NCBI RefSeq assembly: GCF_023161665.1
Contig: NZ_JALNTW010000001.1
Location: 665,544-729,543 of the forward strand
Direction: 5' to 3'
DNA length: 64,000 nucleotides
Source: Shewanella sp. 1CM18E
GTDB taxonomy: Bacteria; Pseudomonadota; Gammaproteobacteria; Enterobacterales; Shewanellaceae
Part shown: positions 7,642 through 18,395 of the stretch, piece by piece
Layout: every line of letters begins with the position of its first letter
How positions within the stretch are numbered: the first letter of the stretch is position 1
Notes under the pieces: model-generated
The model's database searches: none
The model's input: only the letters and a program-made list of their open reading frames with translations
What the model was told of the DNA's origin: nothing
Position numbers and translations under genes: made by a program

Positions 7642-10542
7642 ATGGAAAAAACATATAACCCGCAGTCTATAGAACAGTCTCTTTACCAAAACTGGGAAGA
7701 GAAAGGTTACTTCAAGCCACACGGCGATGAGTCTCAAGGCAACTATTGCATCATGATCCCGCCACCAAACGTGACGGGTAGCTTGCATATGGGTCACGCC
7801 TTCCAAGATACCATCATGGACACCTTGACTCGTTACCAACGTATGAAGGGCAAAAACACCCTTTGGCAGGTCGGTACTGACCACGCTGGTATCGCAACGC
7901 AAATGTTGGTTGAGCGTAAAGTTGCTGCTGAAGAAGGCTTAAGCCGTCACGATCTTGGCCGTGAAAACTTCATCGACCGTATTTGGGACTGGAAAGAACA
8001 GTCTGGCGGCACCATCACTAAACAGTTACGTCGTCTTGGCGCTTCTGTCGATTGGGATCGCGAACGTTTCACTATGGATGAAGGCATGTCTGATGCCGTA
8101 CAAGAAGTGTTTGTACGTCTATACGAAGATGACCTAATTTACCGCGGTAAGCGCCTAGTAAACTGGGATCCAACTCTACACACTGCGATCTCAGACTTAG
8201 AAGTTGAGAACAAAGAAAAGCAAGGCAGCATGTGGCACTTCCGCTACCCGCTAGCTGATGGCGCCTTAACTGCTGACGGTAAAGATTACCTAGAAGTGGC
8301 GACTACTCGTCCTGAAACTATGCTGGGTGACAGCGCAGTTGCAGTTCATCCAGACGATGAGCGTTACCAATCACTTATTGGTAAGTTTATTCTACTACCA
8401 ATCGTAAACCGTCTTATCCCAATCGTTGCTGACGATTATGTGGATATGGAGTTTGGTACAGGTTGTGTGAAGATCACTCCTGCACACGACTTTAACGACT
8501 ACGAAGTTGGTAAACGTCACGCGCTGCCTATGTACAACATTCTAACGATTGATGCGGCTATTCGCTCAAGCGCTGAAGTTGTAAACACTGACGGCACAGC
8601 CAACAACGATTTAGATAACAGCCTTCCAGAGCGTTACGCAGGTCTTGATCGCTTCAAGGCTCGTACAGCTATTGTTGAAGAATTTGAAACATTAGGTCTA
8701 CTAGGCAAAATCGATCCACACGCATTGAAGGTGCCATATGGTGACCGCTCTGGCGTTGTTATCGAGCCACTACTAACAGACCAATGGTATGTTGCTGTTG
8801 CGCCTATGGCTAAGACTGCGATGGAAGCCGTTGAAAACGGTGACATCAAGTTTGTACCACAGCAATACGAGAACATGTACAACTCTTGGATGCGTGATAT
8901 TCAAGACTGGTGTATTTCACGTCAGCTTTGGTGGGGTCACCGTATCCCGGCATGGTACGACGAAGCCGGTAAGGTTTACGTTGGCCGTGATGAAGCTGAA
9001 GTACGTGCTAAGCACAAGCTTGACGATTTAGTGGTTCTACGCCAAGACGCTGACGTACTAGATACTTGGTTCAGCTCTGCATTGTGGACTTTCTCAACAC
9101 TAGGCTGGCCAGAAGATACCGCTGAGCTAAAAGCTTTCCACCCAACAGATGTGTTGGTAACGGGCTTTGACATCATCTTCTTCTGGGTTGCCCGCATGAT
9201 CATGATGACCATGCACTTTATCAAAGATGAAAACGGCAAGCCGCAAGTTCCGTTTAAGACGGTATATGTTACCGGTCTTATCCGTGATGAAGCGGGTAAC
9301 AAGATGTCTAAGTCTAAGGGTAACGTACTTGACCCACTAGACATGATTGATGGTATCGATCTTGAATCTTTAGTTGAAAAGCGTACTGGCAACATGATGC
9401 AGCCACAGCTTGCGGCTAAGATTGAAAAGAGCACCCGTAAAGAGTTTGCTGACGGTATTGAAGCACACGGTACTGACGCACTGCGCTTTACTCTTGCCTC
9501 TATGGCATCAACTGGCCGCGACATCAACTGGGACATGAAACGCCTAGATGGTTACCGTAGCTTCTGTAACAAGATCTGGAACGCATCACGTTACGTGTTA
9601 ATGAACACTGAAGTACAAGCGGATGATGCAAGCGATGATGCAATTGGTGAAGCACTAGACTGCGGCCAACATGGCGGTGAGATGGAGCTATCTCTTGCAG
9701 ATCGTTGGATTATCGGTTTGTTCAATGAAACCGTTAAGGCCTATGACGAGCACATGGCTAACTACCGTTTTGACTTAGCAGCTAACACCATTTACGAGTT
9801 CACCTGGAACCAATTCTGTGACTGGTACTTAGAGCTAACCAAGCCTGTGATGCAAAGTGGCACTGAAGCACAGCTTCGTGGTACTCGCCATACTTTGGTT
9901 AACGTACTTGAGCAGATGCAGCGTCTAATGCACCCAATCATGCCATACCTAACTGAAACTATCTGGCAGCGTGTTAAGCCGCTAGCTGGTGTTGAAGGCG
10001 ATACTTTGATGCTTGCTCAGTTCCCTGAGTTCCAAGCTGATAAAGTTGATGCTGCAGCAATGGAAGATTTGGAATGGGTTAAGCAAGTGATTGTTGCTGT
10101 ACGTAACATCCGTGCTGAGCTAAACATTGCCCCATCTAAGCCACTAAACGCACTACTACGTGGCGTGAGTGAGCAAGATAAGGCTCGCCTTGAAGCTAAC
10201 CAAACTTTCTTCAAGACCCTAGCTAAGCTTGAGTCTATGACGATTCTAGCTGACGGTGAAACTGCGCCTATGTCGACTACGCAGCTTGTCGGCAACATGG
10301 AGCTATTGATCCCAATGGCAGGCCTAATCGATGTTGCTAAAGAAGTAGCCCGTATCGACAAGCTATTAGAAAAAGCACAAGCTGAGTTTGCACGTATCGA
10401 AGGTAAGCTATCAAACCAAGGTTTCGTTGCTAAAGCACCTGCAGCCGTTATTGAAAAAGAACGCGCTAAGCAAGCTGAATATCAACGCGATATGGACAAG
10501 CTTACTGAGCAAAAAGCTGAGCTTGCCAAGCTAGAAGGCTAA
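7642..10542 (+). CDS. valS: Valyl-tRNA synthetase
   Basis: A 966-residue class I synthetase that charges tRNA-Val in the cytoplasm. The HIGH-type motif is HMGH (49-52) within [14 protein letters not shown], and KMSKS is at 554-558. The editing (CP1) domain lies between them, the anticodon-binding region follows, and the C-terminal coiled-coil arm (from about 885) ends the protein. Length is close to E. coli ValS (951). Codon use is strongly biased to frequent codons compared with neighbours, as expected for a highly expressed gene. It is cotranscribed with holC and followed by two stem-loops. Confidence 0.98.
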   Translation: MEKTYNPQSIEQSLYQNWEEKGYFKPHGDESQGNYCIMIPPPNVTGSLHMGHAFQDTIMDTLTRYQRMKGKNTLWQVGTDHAGIATQMLVERKVAAEEGLSRHDLGRENFIDRIWDWKEQSGGTITKQLRRLGASVDWDRERFTMDEGMSDAVQEVFVRLYEDDLIYRGKRLVNWDPTLHTAISDLEVENKEKQGSMWHFRYPLADGALTADGKDYLEVATTRPETMLGDSAVAVHPDDERYQSLIGKFILLPIVNRLIPIVADDYVDMEFGTGCVKITPAHDFNDYEVGKRHALPMYNILTIDAAIRSSAEVVNTDGTANNDLDNSLPERYAGLDRFKARTAIVEEFETLGLLGKIDPHALKVPYGDRSGVVIEPLLTDQWYVAVAPMAKTAMEAVENGDIKFVPQQYENMYNSWMRDIQDWCISRQLWWGHRIPAWYDEAGKVYVGRDEAEVRAKHKLDDLVVLRQDADVLDTWFSSALWTFSTLGWPEDTAELKAFHPTDVLVTGFDIIFFWVARMIMMTMHFIKDENGKPQVPFKTVYVTGLIRDEAGNKMSKSKGNVLDPLDMIDGIDLESLVEKRTGNMMQPQLAAKIEKSTRKEFADGIEAHGTDALRFTLASMASTGRDINWDMKRLDGYRSFCNKIWNASRYVLMNTEVQADDASDDAIGEALDCGQHGGEMELSLADRWIIGLFNETVKAYDEHMANYRFDLAANTIYEFTWNQFCDWYLELTKPVMQSGTEAQLRGTRHTLVNVLEQMQRLMHPIMPYLTETIWQRVKPLAGVEGDTLMLAQFPEFQADKVDAAAMEDLEWVKQVIVAVRNIRAELNIAPSKPLNALLRGVSEQDKARLEANQTFFKTLAKLESMTILADGETAPMSTTQLVGNMELLIPMAGLIDVAKEVARIDKLLEKAQAEFARIEGKLSNQGFVAKAPAAVIEKERAKQAEYQRDMDKLTEQKAELAKLEG

Positions 10543-10550
10543 GCAATTAA

Positions 10551-10577
10551 AGCTAACTCTCTCCCCGAGAGTTAGCT
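10551..10577 (+). terminator. Stem-loop directly after valS
   Basis: Perfect 11-bp stem AGCTAACTCTC / GAGAGTTAGCT with loop TCCCC, nine bases past the valS stop. There is no T run, so it may act as a transcript-end stabiliser together with the next hairpin. Confidence 0.6.
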
Positions 10578-10587
10578 TATAAAAAAA

Positions 10588-10606
10588 GGGCTGTCACTGA
10601 CAGCCC
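10588..10606. terminator. Bidirectional terminator between valS and the chemoreceptor
   Basis: Stem GGGCTGTC / GACAGCCC with a three-base loop, flanked by A7 on the left and T5 on the right, so it terminates both convergent genes. Confidence 0.9.
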
Positions 10607-10640
10607 TTTTTGTTATCTCATTTTTTATACCACTCGCCTG

Positions 10641-12362
10641 CTACACTCGATAGTAAGCAATCTCTTGTTGCATAGATTCAGCAAGGCTAGCAAGCTCATG
10701 AGTCGATGCTTGAGTTTGCTCAGCACCAGCGGCGGTTTGATCCGAAATATCACTAATATTAGTAATGTTGCGGTTAATCTCTTCGGTCACTAAGCTTTGC
10801 TCTTCTGACGCTGTCGCAATTTGAGTATTCAACGCATTAATTTGTTCAATACTCGCCATAATTTGCTGCAAGGCTTCACCCGCTTGTTGTGACTTACCCA
10901 CACTCAGCTTAGCTTGCTCTGTACCGCGCTCCATCATTAACATCGAGTCTTTAGCACCAAGCTGCAAACGTTGGATCATCTTTTGGATCTCTTCAGTCGA
11001 GTCCTGTGTGCGCTTAGCTAAACTACGGACTTCATCGGCAACAACCGCAAAACCTCTGCCCTGCTCGCCCGCACGTGCAGCTTCAATCGCCGCATTCAAT
11101 GCCAGTAAGTTTGTTTGCTCTGAAATACTTTGAATAACATCAACTACTGAGCCAATTTCATCAGATGACTTGGACAATACATGCATTGCTTCTGTCGCAC
11201 CGTCCATTTCAACCGATAGAGTTTCAATAACAGCTATGCTCTCATTAACAACAGCTTGGCCTTGATTAGCAATATCATTAGCCTCATTAGAGGTAAAAGC
11301 TGCAGCTTCAGCACTTTGTGCCACATCCCTTACGGTAGAAGTAAACTGATGAATTGCTGCAGCAATTTGCTGAGTTTGTTGTTGCTGCTCAATCACATTG
11401 CGCTGCGTTTGAGTCGAAACCACTGAGTTCTCTTCAGCTGCACTGGCTAAACGCGCTGTAGACTCGTGAGTGTTCTGCACTACATGCTGGAAGCGAGATG
11501 CTATTTGGTTGACGTAATCTGCAATATGGGCAAATTCATCGTCACCACCAATTTCAATACGTTTAGTTAAATCACCACTAGCAATATTAATCGCAGTCTG
11601 TTCAAGCTCAACCACCGACTTAGCAATACGGCGTCGAATTAGCGTCAAGCTAATAGTAATAACTAACATGCTGATACTAGAAAACAGCGCGACTAACACA
11701 ATATAAACCTGCATATTGTTATTAAACTGCTTAAAGATGTGTTCACCCTCAGCGATTTGCAGATCTAAAAACTCTTTCGCTTCAGCGGTAATCGTTTTAA
11801 ATAGCGGATTAATCTCGCTAAGTAAAATCTGATTCGCTTCTTCATATTGTTGTTGCTGCAATGCTGCAATGGTTGGATTGAAGCCAACCAAAACAACACG
11901 ATCTAGCAGGCTTTTAAGCTCATTGGCCTGACGACGCTCATCTGCAGCTAAATCGGCACTTAATATTTGATTTTCTACAATATCTTTTAAAGTATTTATC
12001 GATGCTTGAGCCTGAGCTATGTGTAAAGACAATGGGTGGTTATGCATTTCAGAAAACTGACTGCTAGGATCATGTTGAAATGCCAGTAATAACTCACTAC
12101 GTGCTGTAGCTAACTCAGTTAAAGTTTGACCTGCATTAATACTTAGCTGCATGCCTTGGGCATGCAGCTGTCCTATCGATTCTCCAGCATCTTGCATTCC
12201 GGATATGCCTTTATATCCAAGAAACACAAATGACATCACAGTTAAAAAAACAATAAATTTGAGCTGATAGCGAACTGATTTGATAAGTGACATAAAGCTA
12301 GATTGAGACTGACTTGGGCGACGAAGTTCATCTTGCCCTAACTGCTCGATTAATACAGACAT
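10641..12362 (-). CDS. Methyl-accepting chemotaxis protein
   Basis: A 573-residue transducer. Membrane segment 1 is at about 32-52, a helical periplasmic sensor (four-helix-bundle type) at about 53-215, membrane segment 2 at about 216-240, HAMP at about 241-295, and a signalling domain with the highly conserved tip ([20 protein letters not shown], then [15 protein letters not shown]). The last residues (AYYRV) do not form the NWETF-type CheR tether. Before TM1 there is an unusual cytoplasmic lead of about 24 residues; the upstream AGGA supports the first ATG, though Met24 (MSLIKSV) would also give a normal receptor. Ligand unknown. Confidence 0.9.
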   Translation of the reverse strand: MSVLIEQLGQDELRRPSQSQSSFMSLIKSVRYQLKFIVFLTVMSFVFLGYKGISGMQDAGESIGQLHAQGMQLSINAGQTLTELATARSELLLAFQHDPSSQFSEMHNHPLSLHIAQAQASINTLKDIVENQILSADLAADERRQANELKSLLDRVVLVGFNPTIAALQQQQYEEANQILLSEINPLFKTITAEAKEFLDLQIAEGEHIFKQFNNNMQVYIVLVALFSSISMLVITISLTLIRRRIAKSVVELEQTAINIASGDLTKRIEIGGDDEFAHIADYVNQIASRFQHVVQNTHESTARLASAAEENSVVSTQTQRNVIEQQQQTQQIAAAIHQFTSTVRDVAQSAEAAAFTSNEANDIANQGQAVVNESIAVIETLSVEMDGATEAMHVLSKSSDEIGSVVDVIQSISEQTNLLALNAAIEAARAGEQGRGFAVVADEVRSLAKRTQDSTEEIQKMIQRLQLGAKDSMLMMERGTEQAKLSVGKSQQAGEALQQIMASIEQINALNTQIATASEEQSLVTEEINRNITNISDISDQTAAGAEQTQASTHELASLAESMQQEIAYYRV

Positions 12363-12830
12363 GCTAATTCTCGTTTCCTGCGTAAGCTATTGAAATTTTA
12401 AAATCAAAGAGAAATGAAGTATTGGTTTTGTATCTTCAAAACATACCGGAAAGCAGCATAGAGATTTGGTTCCAATTTGATACACAAAGATAAGAAAAGC
12501 GCTTAGATTATTGATAGAGATCACACCCTAATATCAAGTTTTACTCGATTACAATGACTAATGTCGACAACGAGCATTTATTAGGCTGTAAGAACGCGGG
12601 CTAATTTTCGCTTTAACTGTCAATTGTAATATTCCATCTTGCCGTAAAATGCTGCCGTCAGACTATACATTTTATGTACATCGACTCAACCGCATACTGT
12701 AGAAGTCAATTTGATGACAAAGTCAAAAAACCGACTTAACCATTGTTTTATATAAATAAATTTCAATTACATTTGATTCAAACAGTAAAAACACTCAAGA
12801 TAGACACAAATTAAACAGAGTGTTAACAAT
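12363..12830. other. 468-base gap upstream of the metalloprotease gene
   Basis: Divergent promoter region for the chemoreceptor (minus) and the protease lipoprotein (plus). It is AT-rich, especially at 12725-12800, and has no supported gene. A possible CRP half-match, ATTGA-N6-TCACA, is at 12510-12525 (8 of 10 consensus positions). Its strength is uncertain. Confidence 0.4.
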
Positions 12831-15791
12831 ATGAAACATTGGTTTTTATCGGGTTGTATCTTAATCGGTCTATTTGGTTGTGGGGGATCAGATGATTCAG
12901 CAGCGACAGACAACGAAAACCTTGTCCCGTCAGCCCAACCACCTGCAGTTACACTTAGCGAAGATATAACGGCTTGGAATGATCAAAGCCTACAGTTAAA
13001 TGCTGAGGTCACAGTCTACGCATCCGGTAATGCTACTTTTCAGTGGCAGCAAGAGTCTGGACCCGAGGTCTCTTTATCAAACGCAAGTATTAGCGGTGTC
13101 ACAATAGATGCAAGCCAATTAACTCAAGATGCCAGCATTACACTTAGCTTAAGTGTCACCGATAGCCAAAACCAAACCGCGACAGCTGAAATTAACCTGC
13201 AATTAAACGATAGAATTTCTACCGCTATGCGAACTGGTGATGCCAGCATTGCGGCCACGCAATCAACCCATATAGTAAAACGTGCTCTATTGCATATTGA
13301 GCAATATCGTTTAGACGGCAAAACCTTACTTGAGAATATCTATCAAGGTGAGCCAGTTATATACGATCAAGGTCGTCACTCACAAATGATCCAACTATCA
13401 GGCGCTGAACACGCATACCCAGATAGCAAAGCCTACAGCATAGTGACAGGTAACAAAGGGCTCACTTTTGCCGCAGTAAATGATAGAGCTGGTCAGCGCA
13501 ATGCTGCGTTTGGCACTGATATCATTTCGAGTATGCAGCAAGGCAATAATCTTGAGTTTGAAGCTAGCTTTAAACGCCTATTAACTTGGCTGTTAAACCA
13601 AGACACAAGCCAACTAGCACAGGAGCAACAAGTTAGACTGTTTCTAATGAGTGGTAACACAGTAAGTCGAATTACCAGTTGGATAAATCAACACTACCCA
13701 AACTGGCAAGTGCAAACTTGTAGTGAAGAGACAGCGTTAAGCATCTGTTTATCTGATGCCCAATTAGTGATCACAGGTTCTTCCGAACTCTTTACTATCG
13801 AGCAAGTTAAGCCGCTTATCGCACAAATTCAATCTGACAAACAGCCACTTTTATATATGCACTTGCATAGCTGGAACAGTGTGCCACTAACCCAAACTGT
13901 GCTTAACCCTATGGGCTTTAGCATGCAAGGTGTTGGCGGCCCTGGCAATTACTTTTCCCAAGATAAGGCTGATTGGCTGTCAGCCGCTAATATGCTTAAT
14001 AACTACAATGCGCTTGATAGTGAACAAATGTGGTTATCGCTATTCGATACTCAGCAAACCGATTTTAATCTCGCTAATTGTGCAACTAATTGTGATGCTA
14101 AATTTAACGATGCCTATCGCCCAGCATTGAGTAATATTAGAAACAACATCAAAGCGTTAGATACGAGTAAACAGGACATTTTTGACCAAGCTGATTACTC
14201 ACTTTATAAATTGCTTATCCTATTAGGTGATATTTATCGCCAAGATATTCAATACCCTATGGATGTCGCAACAACCGATAGCTTAAGTTATTTAAAAGCT
14301 TATTACGCTGACCATAGCGTTTATAACTATCGCGATATTAACCCTGTGCCAAAAGACTTAGGCAATTTTAGCCGGGTTGATTTTAGCCATATAACAGCAA
14401 CAGATAAAACCATTAATCTTGAGAGTAAGAAAGGCTTTCGCTCTGCTGGCGTTTACGCATTGCCGGGTCAAACAGTAAGTGTAACTCGTAACGACAATAG
14501 CCCTGTACGCACTTGGGTATTTGTAAACAGCTTACGTTCCGGTTCAACTCATGAGTTTGCCACTAATGGCTACAGCCGCCCTAAATTGTTGCAGTCAACG
14601 CATATTGAAGTTAAAGCGGGCGAAACCATTAAATTAACCAGCCCTTATGGCGGGCCTATGCAAATTAGCTTTGACCAAGGCGACTTAGCCACCCAATTAG
14701 ACTTTCAACAAATTGGGTTACACCCATATTGGCGTAAGGGAATGGACGAGAACAAGTTTATGCAAGACTTGGCAGCAGAGCAGTACGATTGGAGTGAACT
14801 TGCAAGCGAGCATTTTGAAGTACACTCTAAGCTAGATAAAATGCAACAAACCATGGAGCATGAGCCACTTTGGGATACACCTGAAAAAATGGCCAATGCT
14901 ATTATGACTCAAGTACATAACTATCCGCATTTATTAGCAGGCTTTAAAGGCCCATTTATCGATGATGTGGCTGAAATTACTGAGTTTGCCAGCAGTCAAG
15001 GCTGGCAGATTGATACCATAGACACCGTAAAACATATGAATGCCGACCAAGCAACTTGTGGTTATGGCTGCTCTGGTAATCCTTACGATGCATACTGGTC
15101 ATTTAGCCCAACCGGCCATGGCGACATTCATGAACTAGGCCACGGTCTCGAAAAAGGCCGCTTACGTTTTGATGGCCACGATGGTCATGCATCAACTAAT
15201 CCATACTCTTATTACACTAAATCCCGAGCATATACAGAACTTGGTAAGCTACCATCATGCCAAGGGTTGGACATTGACGATGAGTTTGCCGTACTACAAG
15301 CCAGTGTAAATCAGCCAGATCCATTTGCTTATATGCAAGCAGCCAATCTTACTAGTTGGTCTAATGGTATGGCTACCATGTTGCAAATGATGGTCGCGGC
15401 TCAAGATTATGGCAAGTTAGACAATGGCTGGCACCTGCTTGCTAGGCTGCATATTTTATTGCGGGAGTTTGAGCGAGCTAAGGCTTCAGATGAAATCTGG
15501 CTACAAAAACGGACTCAACTTGGTTTCAATCAATTTGATTTAGATACAGCCAAGACTATCTCAAACAATGATTTTTTGATGATTGCCATGAGCTATTCAG
15601 CCCAACTGGATTATCGCCAAATTTATCAAATGTGGGGCTTAGCGACCACTCAAGCAGCGAAAGATCAGGTTAGCTCGTTTGGTTTTACCAGCATCGCTAA
15701 GCAGATTTATGTTTATGCGCCTGGCGAATACTGTAAAGGCCTAGATCTGCAAGCTGTGGCCATTGATGGCACATCACCTTGGCCACTATAG
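12831..15791 (+). CDS. ImpA-family M60-like zinc metalloprotease lipoprotein
   Basis: A 986-residue exported lipoprotein. The signal peptide ends in lipobox LFGC (Cys17), then comes a Ser/Asp/Asn linker and an Ig/PKD-like fold (about 45-125). The C-terminal third carries the gluzincin site HELGH (767-771) with Glu774 three residues on, followed by a His/Asp-rich loop and NPYSYYTKSRAY, typical of M60-like enzymes. Family knowledge: Pseudomonas ImpA cleaves O-glycosylated host proteins, and other M60 members degrade mucins. A glycoprotein substrate is therefore plausible here but not shown. Aspartate does not follow the lipobox Cys directly, so outer-membrane or surface location is likely. It stands alone, with its own terminator. 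Confidence 0.85.
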   Translation: MKHWFLSGCILIGLFGCGGSDDSAATDNENLVPSAQPPAVTLSEDITAWNDQSLQLNAEVTVYASGNATFQWQQESGPEVSLSNASISGVTIDASQLTQDASITLSLSVTDSQNQTATAEINLQLNDRISTAMRTGDASIAATQSTHIVKRALLHIEQYRLDGKTLLENIYQGEPVIYDQGRHSQMIQLSGAEHAYPDSKAYSIVTGNKGLTFAAVNDRAGQRNAAFGTDIISSMQQGNNLEFEASFKRLLTWLLNQDTSQLAQEQQVRLFLMSGNTVSRITSWINQHYPNWQVQTCSEETALSICLSDAQLVITGSSELFTIEQVKPLIAQIQSDKQPLLYMHLHSWNSVPLTQTVLNPMGFSMQGVGGPGNYFSQDKADWLSAANMLNNYNALDSEQMWLSLFDTQQTDFNLANCATNCDAKFNDAYRPALSNIRNNIKALDTSKQDIFDQADYSLYKLLILLGDIYRQDIQYPMDVATTDSLSYLKAYYADHSVYNYRDINPVPKDLGNFSRVDFSHITATDKTINLESKKGFRSAGVYALPGQTVSVTRNDNSPVRTWVFVNSLRSGSTHEFATNGYSRPKLLQSTHIEVKAGETIKLTSPYGGPMQISFDQGDLATQLDFQQIGLHPYWRKGMDENKFMQDLAAEQYDWSELASEHFEVHSKLDKMQQTMEHEPLWDTPEKMANAIMTQVHNYPHLLAGFKGPFIDDVAEITEFASSQGWQIDTIDTVKHMNADQATCGYGCSGNPYDAYWSFSPTGHGDIHELGHGLEKGRLRFDGHDGHASTNPYSYYTKSRAYTELGKLPSCQGLDIDDEFAVLQASVNQPDPFAYMQAANLTSWSNGMATMLQMMVAAQDYGKLDNGWHLLARLHILLREFERAKASDEIWLQKRTQLGFNQFDLDTAKTISNNDFLMIAMSYSAQLDYRQIYQMWGLATTQAAKDQVSSFGFTSIAKQIYVYAPGEYCKGLDLQAVAIDGTSPWPL

Positions 15792-15826
15792 GTAAACACT
15801 TGAGGTAAAGGTAATTCATAACAATT

Positions 15827-15859
15827 AGCCAGCTAGGCTCAACAAGAGTTAAGTTGGCT
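15827..15859 (+). terminator. Terminator candidate after the metalloprotease
   Basis: Interrupted stem AGCCAGCT / AGTTGGCT (one G-U pair) with an inner CTC-AACAA-GAG helix, followed by TTTATTT. Confidence 0.6.
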
Positions 15860-15974
15860 TTTATTTCAATAGCAGCAACATTTACAAGCCTTGAAATATA
15901 GATTAAGTTTTAAACAGCATTAACTAAGTAAACCAGACATAAAAATCAACTAACTGGCTAAAGGACATGACTAT

Positions 15975-16139
15975 ATGGATACCAATAAACTGTTACTCAT
16001 CATCATCGCGATTTTATTACCTCCAGTAGCAGTATTTTTAAAAAGCGGTGTAGGTAAAGACCTGTTGATTAATATTATTTTATGCTTGTTATTCTTTATT
16101 CCGGGCTTACTGCATGCACTCTGGGTTGTGACGAAATAG
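15975..16139 (+). CDS. YqaE/Pmp3-family small membrane protein
   Basis: A 54-residue gene easily missed because of its size. It begins MDTNKLLLIIIAILLPPVAV, then a short polar loop (KSGVGKDLL), then a second hydrophobic helix with NIILCLLFFIPGLLHALWVV. The PPVAVFLKSG and FFIPGLLHALWVV blocks are hallmarks of the UPF0057/Pmp3 proteolipids, two-helix proteins of the inner membrane linked to membrane potential and salt stress in other organisms. AAGGA about 10 bases upstream supports the ATG, and a strong terminator follows. Its physiological role here is unknown. Confidence 0.88.
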   Translation: MDTNKLLLIIIAILLPPVAVFLKSGVGKDLLINIILCLLFFIPGLLHALWVVTK

Positions 16140-16167
16140 TGTCACGCTAGTCCCCCGCAAATATCAA

Positions 16168-16186
16168 GCCTAGCTAAGAGCTAGGC
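16168..16186 (+). terminator. Rho-independent terminator after the YqaE gene
   Basis: Perfect stem GCCTAGCT / AGCTAGGC with loop AAG and seven T (16187-16193), 28 bases past the stop. Confidence 0.9.
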
Positions 16187-16206
16187 TTTTTTTATGGCCA
16201 GCGTAA

Positions 16207-17106
16207 CTAATCAGCAGATGTTTGCTCAAGCTGCTGCTTAACCAGTTCTATCATCGCCTTAGCAGCAAAAGACAAGCTTTGTTGTTTGCGCCAAAACAGC
16301 GATAACTCCCAACGTAAATCTTCACTCGCAAGTGGCACGTTCACAACCGCATCGACCCGATAGCGTTCAGCTATAATTTGCGGTAACACCATAATGCCTG
16401 TGCCAGCGGCCACCAATGCGATGCCAAAATCAGCGTGACTCACCCGAGTGATCTCAGCTGGTACAAAGCCTGCTTTGTTACAGGCGTCTAAAATCAACTC
16501 ATAGAGTGCATATTCAGGCTCAAACATCACCTGCGCTAATGCACGTAAATCCGTTAATTGCAGCTCCTTAAAACTTGCTAACTCGTGAGTTTTAGGTACC
16601 ACAACCACCATAGGATCGTTACGGATCCTTAAGCCATCAAACTCGCCATCAAAGGCGATAATGCCGGTAGCTAACTCAATCTCATTTTTCTGTAGTGCAA
16701 GTGTTTGCTCAATACCGCCACGCACTAAAAGTTGCATATCAACTTTTGGGTACAGTTGCCTAAACTTAGCAATCACCGGAGCAAACAGTTCAGCGCTGCC
16801 AAGCGGCGCTAAACCAAGTTTCAAGCTGCCACCGCTTAAATTACGCAGTGCATCAAGTTCATGCAGCAGTGCCTGACGCCCAGTAAGTAATTGCTGAGCG
16901 TGCTGGTATACGACTTCCCCTGCCGCAGTGAGTTTTATCTGGGTGCCGCGTTTTCCTCGCTCAAGCAACACCATATCTAGTTCTTCTTCTAACATTCTTA
17001 CCGCTTTAGACAGAGCAGGTTGAGTCAGGCATGCCACATGACTCGCCTTAGCAAAACCACCAGCATCGACCACTTGGATAAAGTGTTGCAGCGCTTTGAG
17101 ATCCAT
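16207..17106 (-). CDS. LysR-family regulator of the adjacent LrgA/LrgB genes (CidR-like)
   Basis: A 299-residue LysR-type protein. The winged HTH at 1-60 (ALQHFIQVVDAGGFAKASH, LTQPALSKAVRMLEEELD) is followed by a periplasmic-binding-like effector domain (about 90-295). It is divergent from the LrgA/LrgB operon across 108 bases, the usual arrangement for CidR-like regulators, which respond to acetate or pyruvate overflow in Firmicutes. Control of the neighbours and its own gene is inference from position. The effector is unknown. Confidence 0.85.
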   Translation of the reverse strand: MDLKALQHFIQVVDAGGFAKASHVACLTQPALSKAVRMLEEELDMVLLERGKRGTQIKLTAAGEVVYQHAQQLLTGRQALLHELDALRNLSGGSLKLGLAPLGSAELFAPVIAKFRQLYPKVDMQLLVRGGIEQTLALQKNEIELATGIIAFDGEFDGLRIRNDPMVVVVPKTHELASFKELQLTDLRALAQVMFEPEYALYELILDACNKAGFVPAEITRVSHADFGIALVAAGTGIMVLPQIIAERYRVDAVVNVPLASEDLRWELSLFWRKQQSLSFAAKAMIELVKQQLEQTSAD

Positions 17107-17214
17107 TTAGATAACCAATATTTATAGATAGCATTCTTAATATTCATTTTTTCTATTTAATAAGCAAGCGTAAACTAACACGCATTCGCTACGTTTACTG
17201 CTCTGGAAACAACC

Positions 17215-17709
17215 ATGGCTATTTTCGCCAAGATTAACCACAAAAATATCAAACACTGCGTACTTGTTGCCCTGCAAGTCGCCGGCTTTTGTGGCTTTGC
17301 TTGGTTGTGTCAAACCTTAGCTATTTACCTCCACTCCCCTATTCCTGGCAGTGTTATCGGCTTAACAATATTACTGTTATTACTGTCATTGAAATTAGTC
17401 CCAGAGCGCAGCGTAAGCTTTGCTTCAAGGTGGTTAATTGGTGAGTTACTGCTGTTTTTCATTCCACCTGTTGTAGCAGTCATTAAGTATCAAGCCTTAC
17501 TAGAGCATTTTGGCGCAGTATTAATTAGCGCCATGCTAGCAGCGAGTACCTGCGTGCTTTTAGGTACCGCATTTGCTGTTGATAAATTATTTAAATTTGA
17601 GCACAAAAAGCGTTTACAACATCAAGCGATTCAAGCTGCAGAGCAAGCATTAACATCAGCACAAACCTCACAATTACAAACAAACCCGGCGGAGCGCCAA
17701 GCAGCATGA
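17215..17709 (+). CDS. CidA/LrgA-family holin-like membrane protein
   Basis: A 164-residue protein with four hydrophobic helices in its first ~125 residues. The family block (HSPIPGSVIGLTILLLLLSL, then RWLIGELLLFFIPPVVAVI) marks it as CidA/LrgA (UPF0299). Family members modulate murein hydrolase activity and pyruvate transport together with LrgB. The cytoplasmic tail of about 35 residues (Ala/Gln-rich, from about 130) is longer than usual. Its stop overlaps the ATG of the LrgB gene (ATGA), so the two are translationally coupled. I cannot decide between CidA and LrgA. Confidence 0.85.
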   Translation: MAIFAKINHKNIKHCVLVALQVAGFCGFAWLCQTLAIYLHSPIPGSVIGLTILLLLLSLKLVPERSVSFASRWLIGELLLFFIPPVVAVIKYQALLEHFGAVLISAMLAASTCVLLGTAFAVDKLFKFEHKKRLQHQAIQAAEQALTSAQTSQLQTNPAERQAA

Positions 17710-18395
17710 GTCACTCAGCAACAGGATTATTTTGTTTGGCGCTAACTTTACTAGGTTATTTTGCAAGTAAAGCTCTATATCGCCGCCAGCGAAGAATATG
17801 GCTCGCGCCAATCATAATAGCGCCAATTACGATCTTGGTTATTGTGGTCGCTTTACAAATTGATGTGAGTGACTACTTTAGCTATACCCACTATTTAGCG
17901 GCAATGTTGGCTCCTGCCACCATTGCATTTGCCGTGCCTATTTATCGTGAGCGCAAGTTGATTAGCCAATATCCAATCACACTTAGTCTAGGTGTTGTTT
18001 GTGGCTTATTACTTGGGCTCGGTTCATCTTGGCTACTCGTAAAGCTAACCAATCTGCCACCAGAGTTATCCCACAGCTTGATGGTGCGCTCGGTATCGAC
18101 TCCATTTGCCATTGAAGCAACAGGCTCATTTGGTGGCATACCTGAGCTCACTGCAATGTTGGTGTTACTTACCGGCGTGATTGGAATGTTGATTTGTGAG
18201 CCATTATTTAAAGCCGCTAACATTCAAAGCTCGATTGCCAAAGGCGTTGCATTAGGGGCTTCTGCTCATGGCGCTGGCGCAGCTAAAGCAAATGAGATTG
18301 GTCACCAAGAGGGGGTTATTGCCAGCCTAACTATGATTTTTACAGGTATTGCTATGGTACTCACCGCCCCACTCTTTGCCGCGCTACTTAACTGA
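17706..18395 (+). CDS. lrgB: LrgB-family membrane protein
   Basis: A 229-residue polytopic protein. The conserved LrgB stretch is clear: SHSLMVRSVSTPFAIEATGS, then the GGIPELTA loop, and GVALGASAHGAGAAKANEIG near the C-terminus. It overlaps the upstream LrgA-type gene by four bases (ATGA), so stoichiometric expression is likely. The pair is thought to form a membrane complex affecting autolysis or three-carbon metabolite flux; in a Gram-negative the latter is the safer guess. The stop codon is embedded in the left arm of a perfect hairpin. Confidence 0.9.
   Translation: MSHSATGLFCLALTLLGYFASKALYRRQRRIWLAPIIIAPITILVIVVALQIDVSDYFSYTHYLAAMLAPATIAFAVPIYRERKLISQYPITLSLGVVCGLLLGLGSSWLLVKLTNLPPELSHSLMVRSVSTPFAIEATGSFGGIPELTAMLVLLTGVIGMLICEPLFKAANIQSSIAKGVALGASAHGAGAAKANEIGHQEGVIASLTMIFTGIAMVLTAPLFAALLN

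Noticed and set aside
8976..9536. 186-codon open frame antisense to valS
   Set aside because: Ser/Arg-rich composition typical of an antisense shadow of a codon-biased gene; the sense protein is certain.
12510..12525. Possible CRP site ATTGA-N6-TCACA
   Set aside because: Only one arm is good; kept as a note in the gap description, not as a feature.
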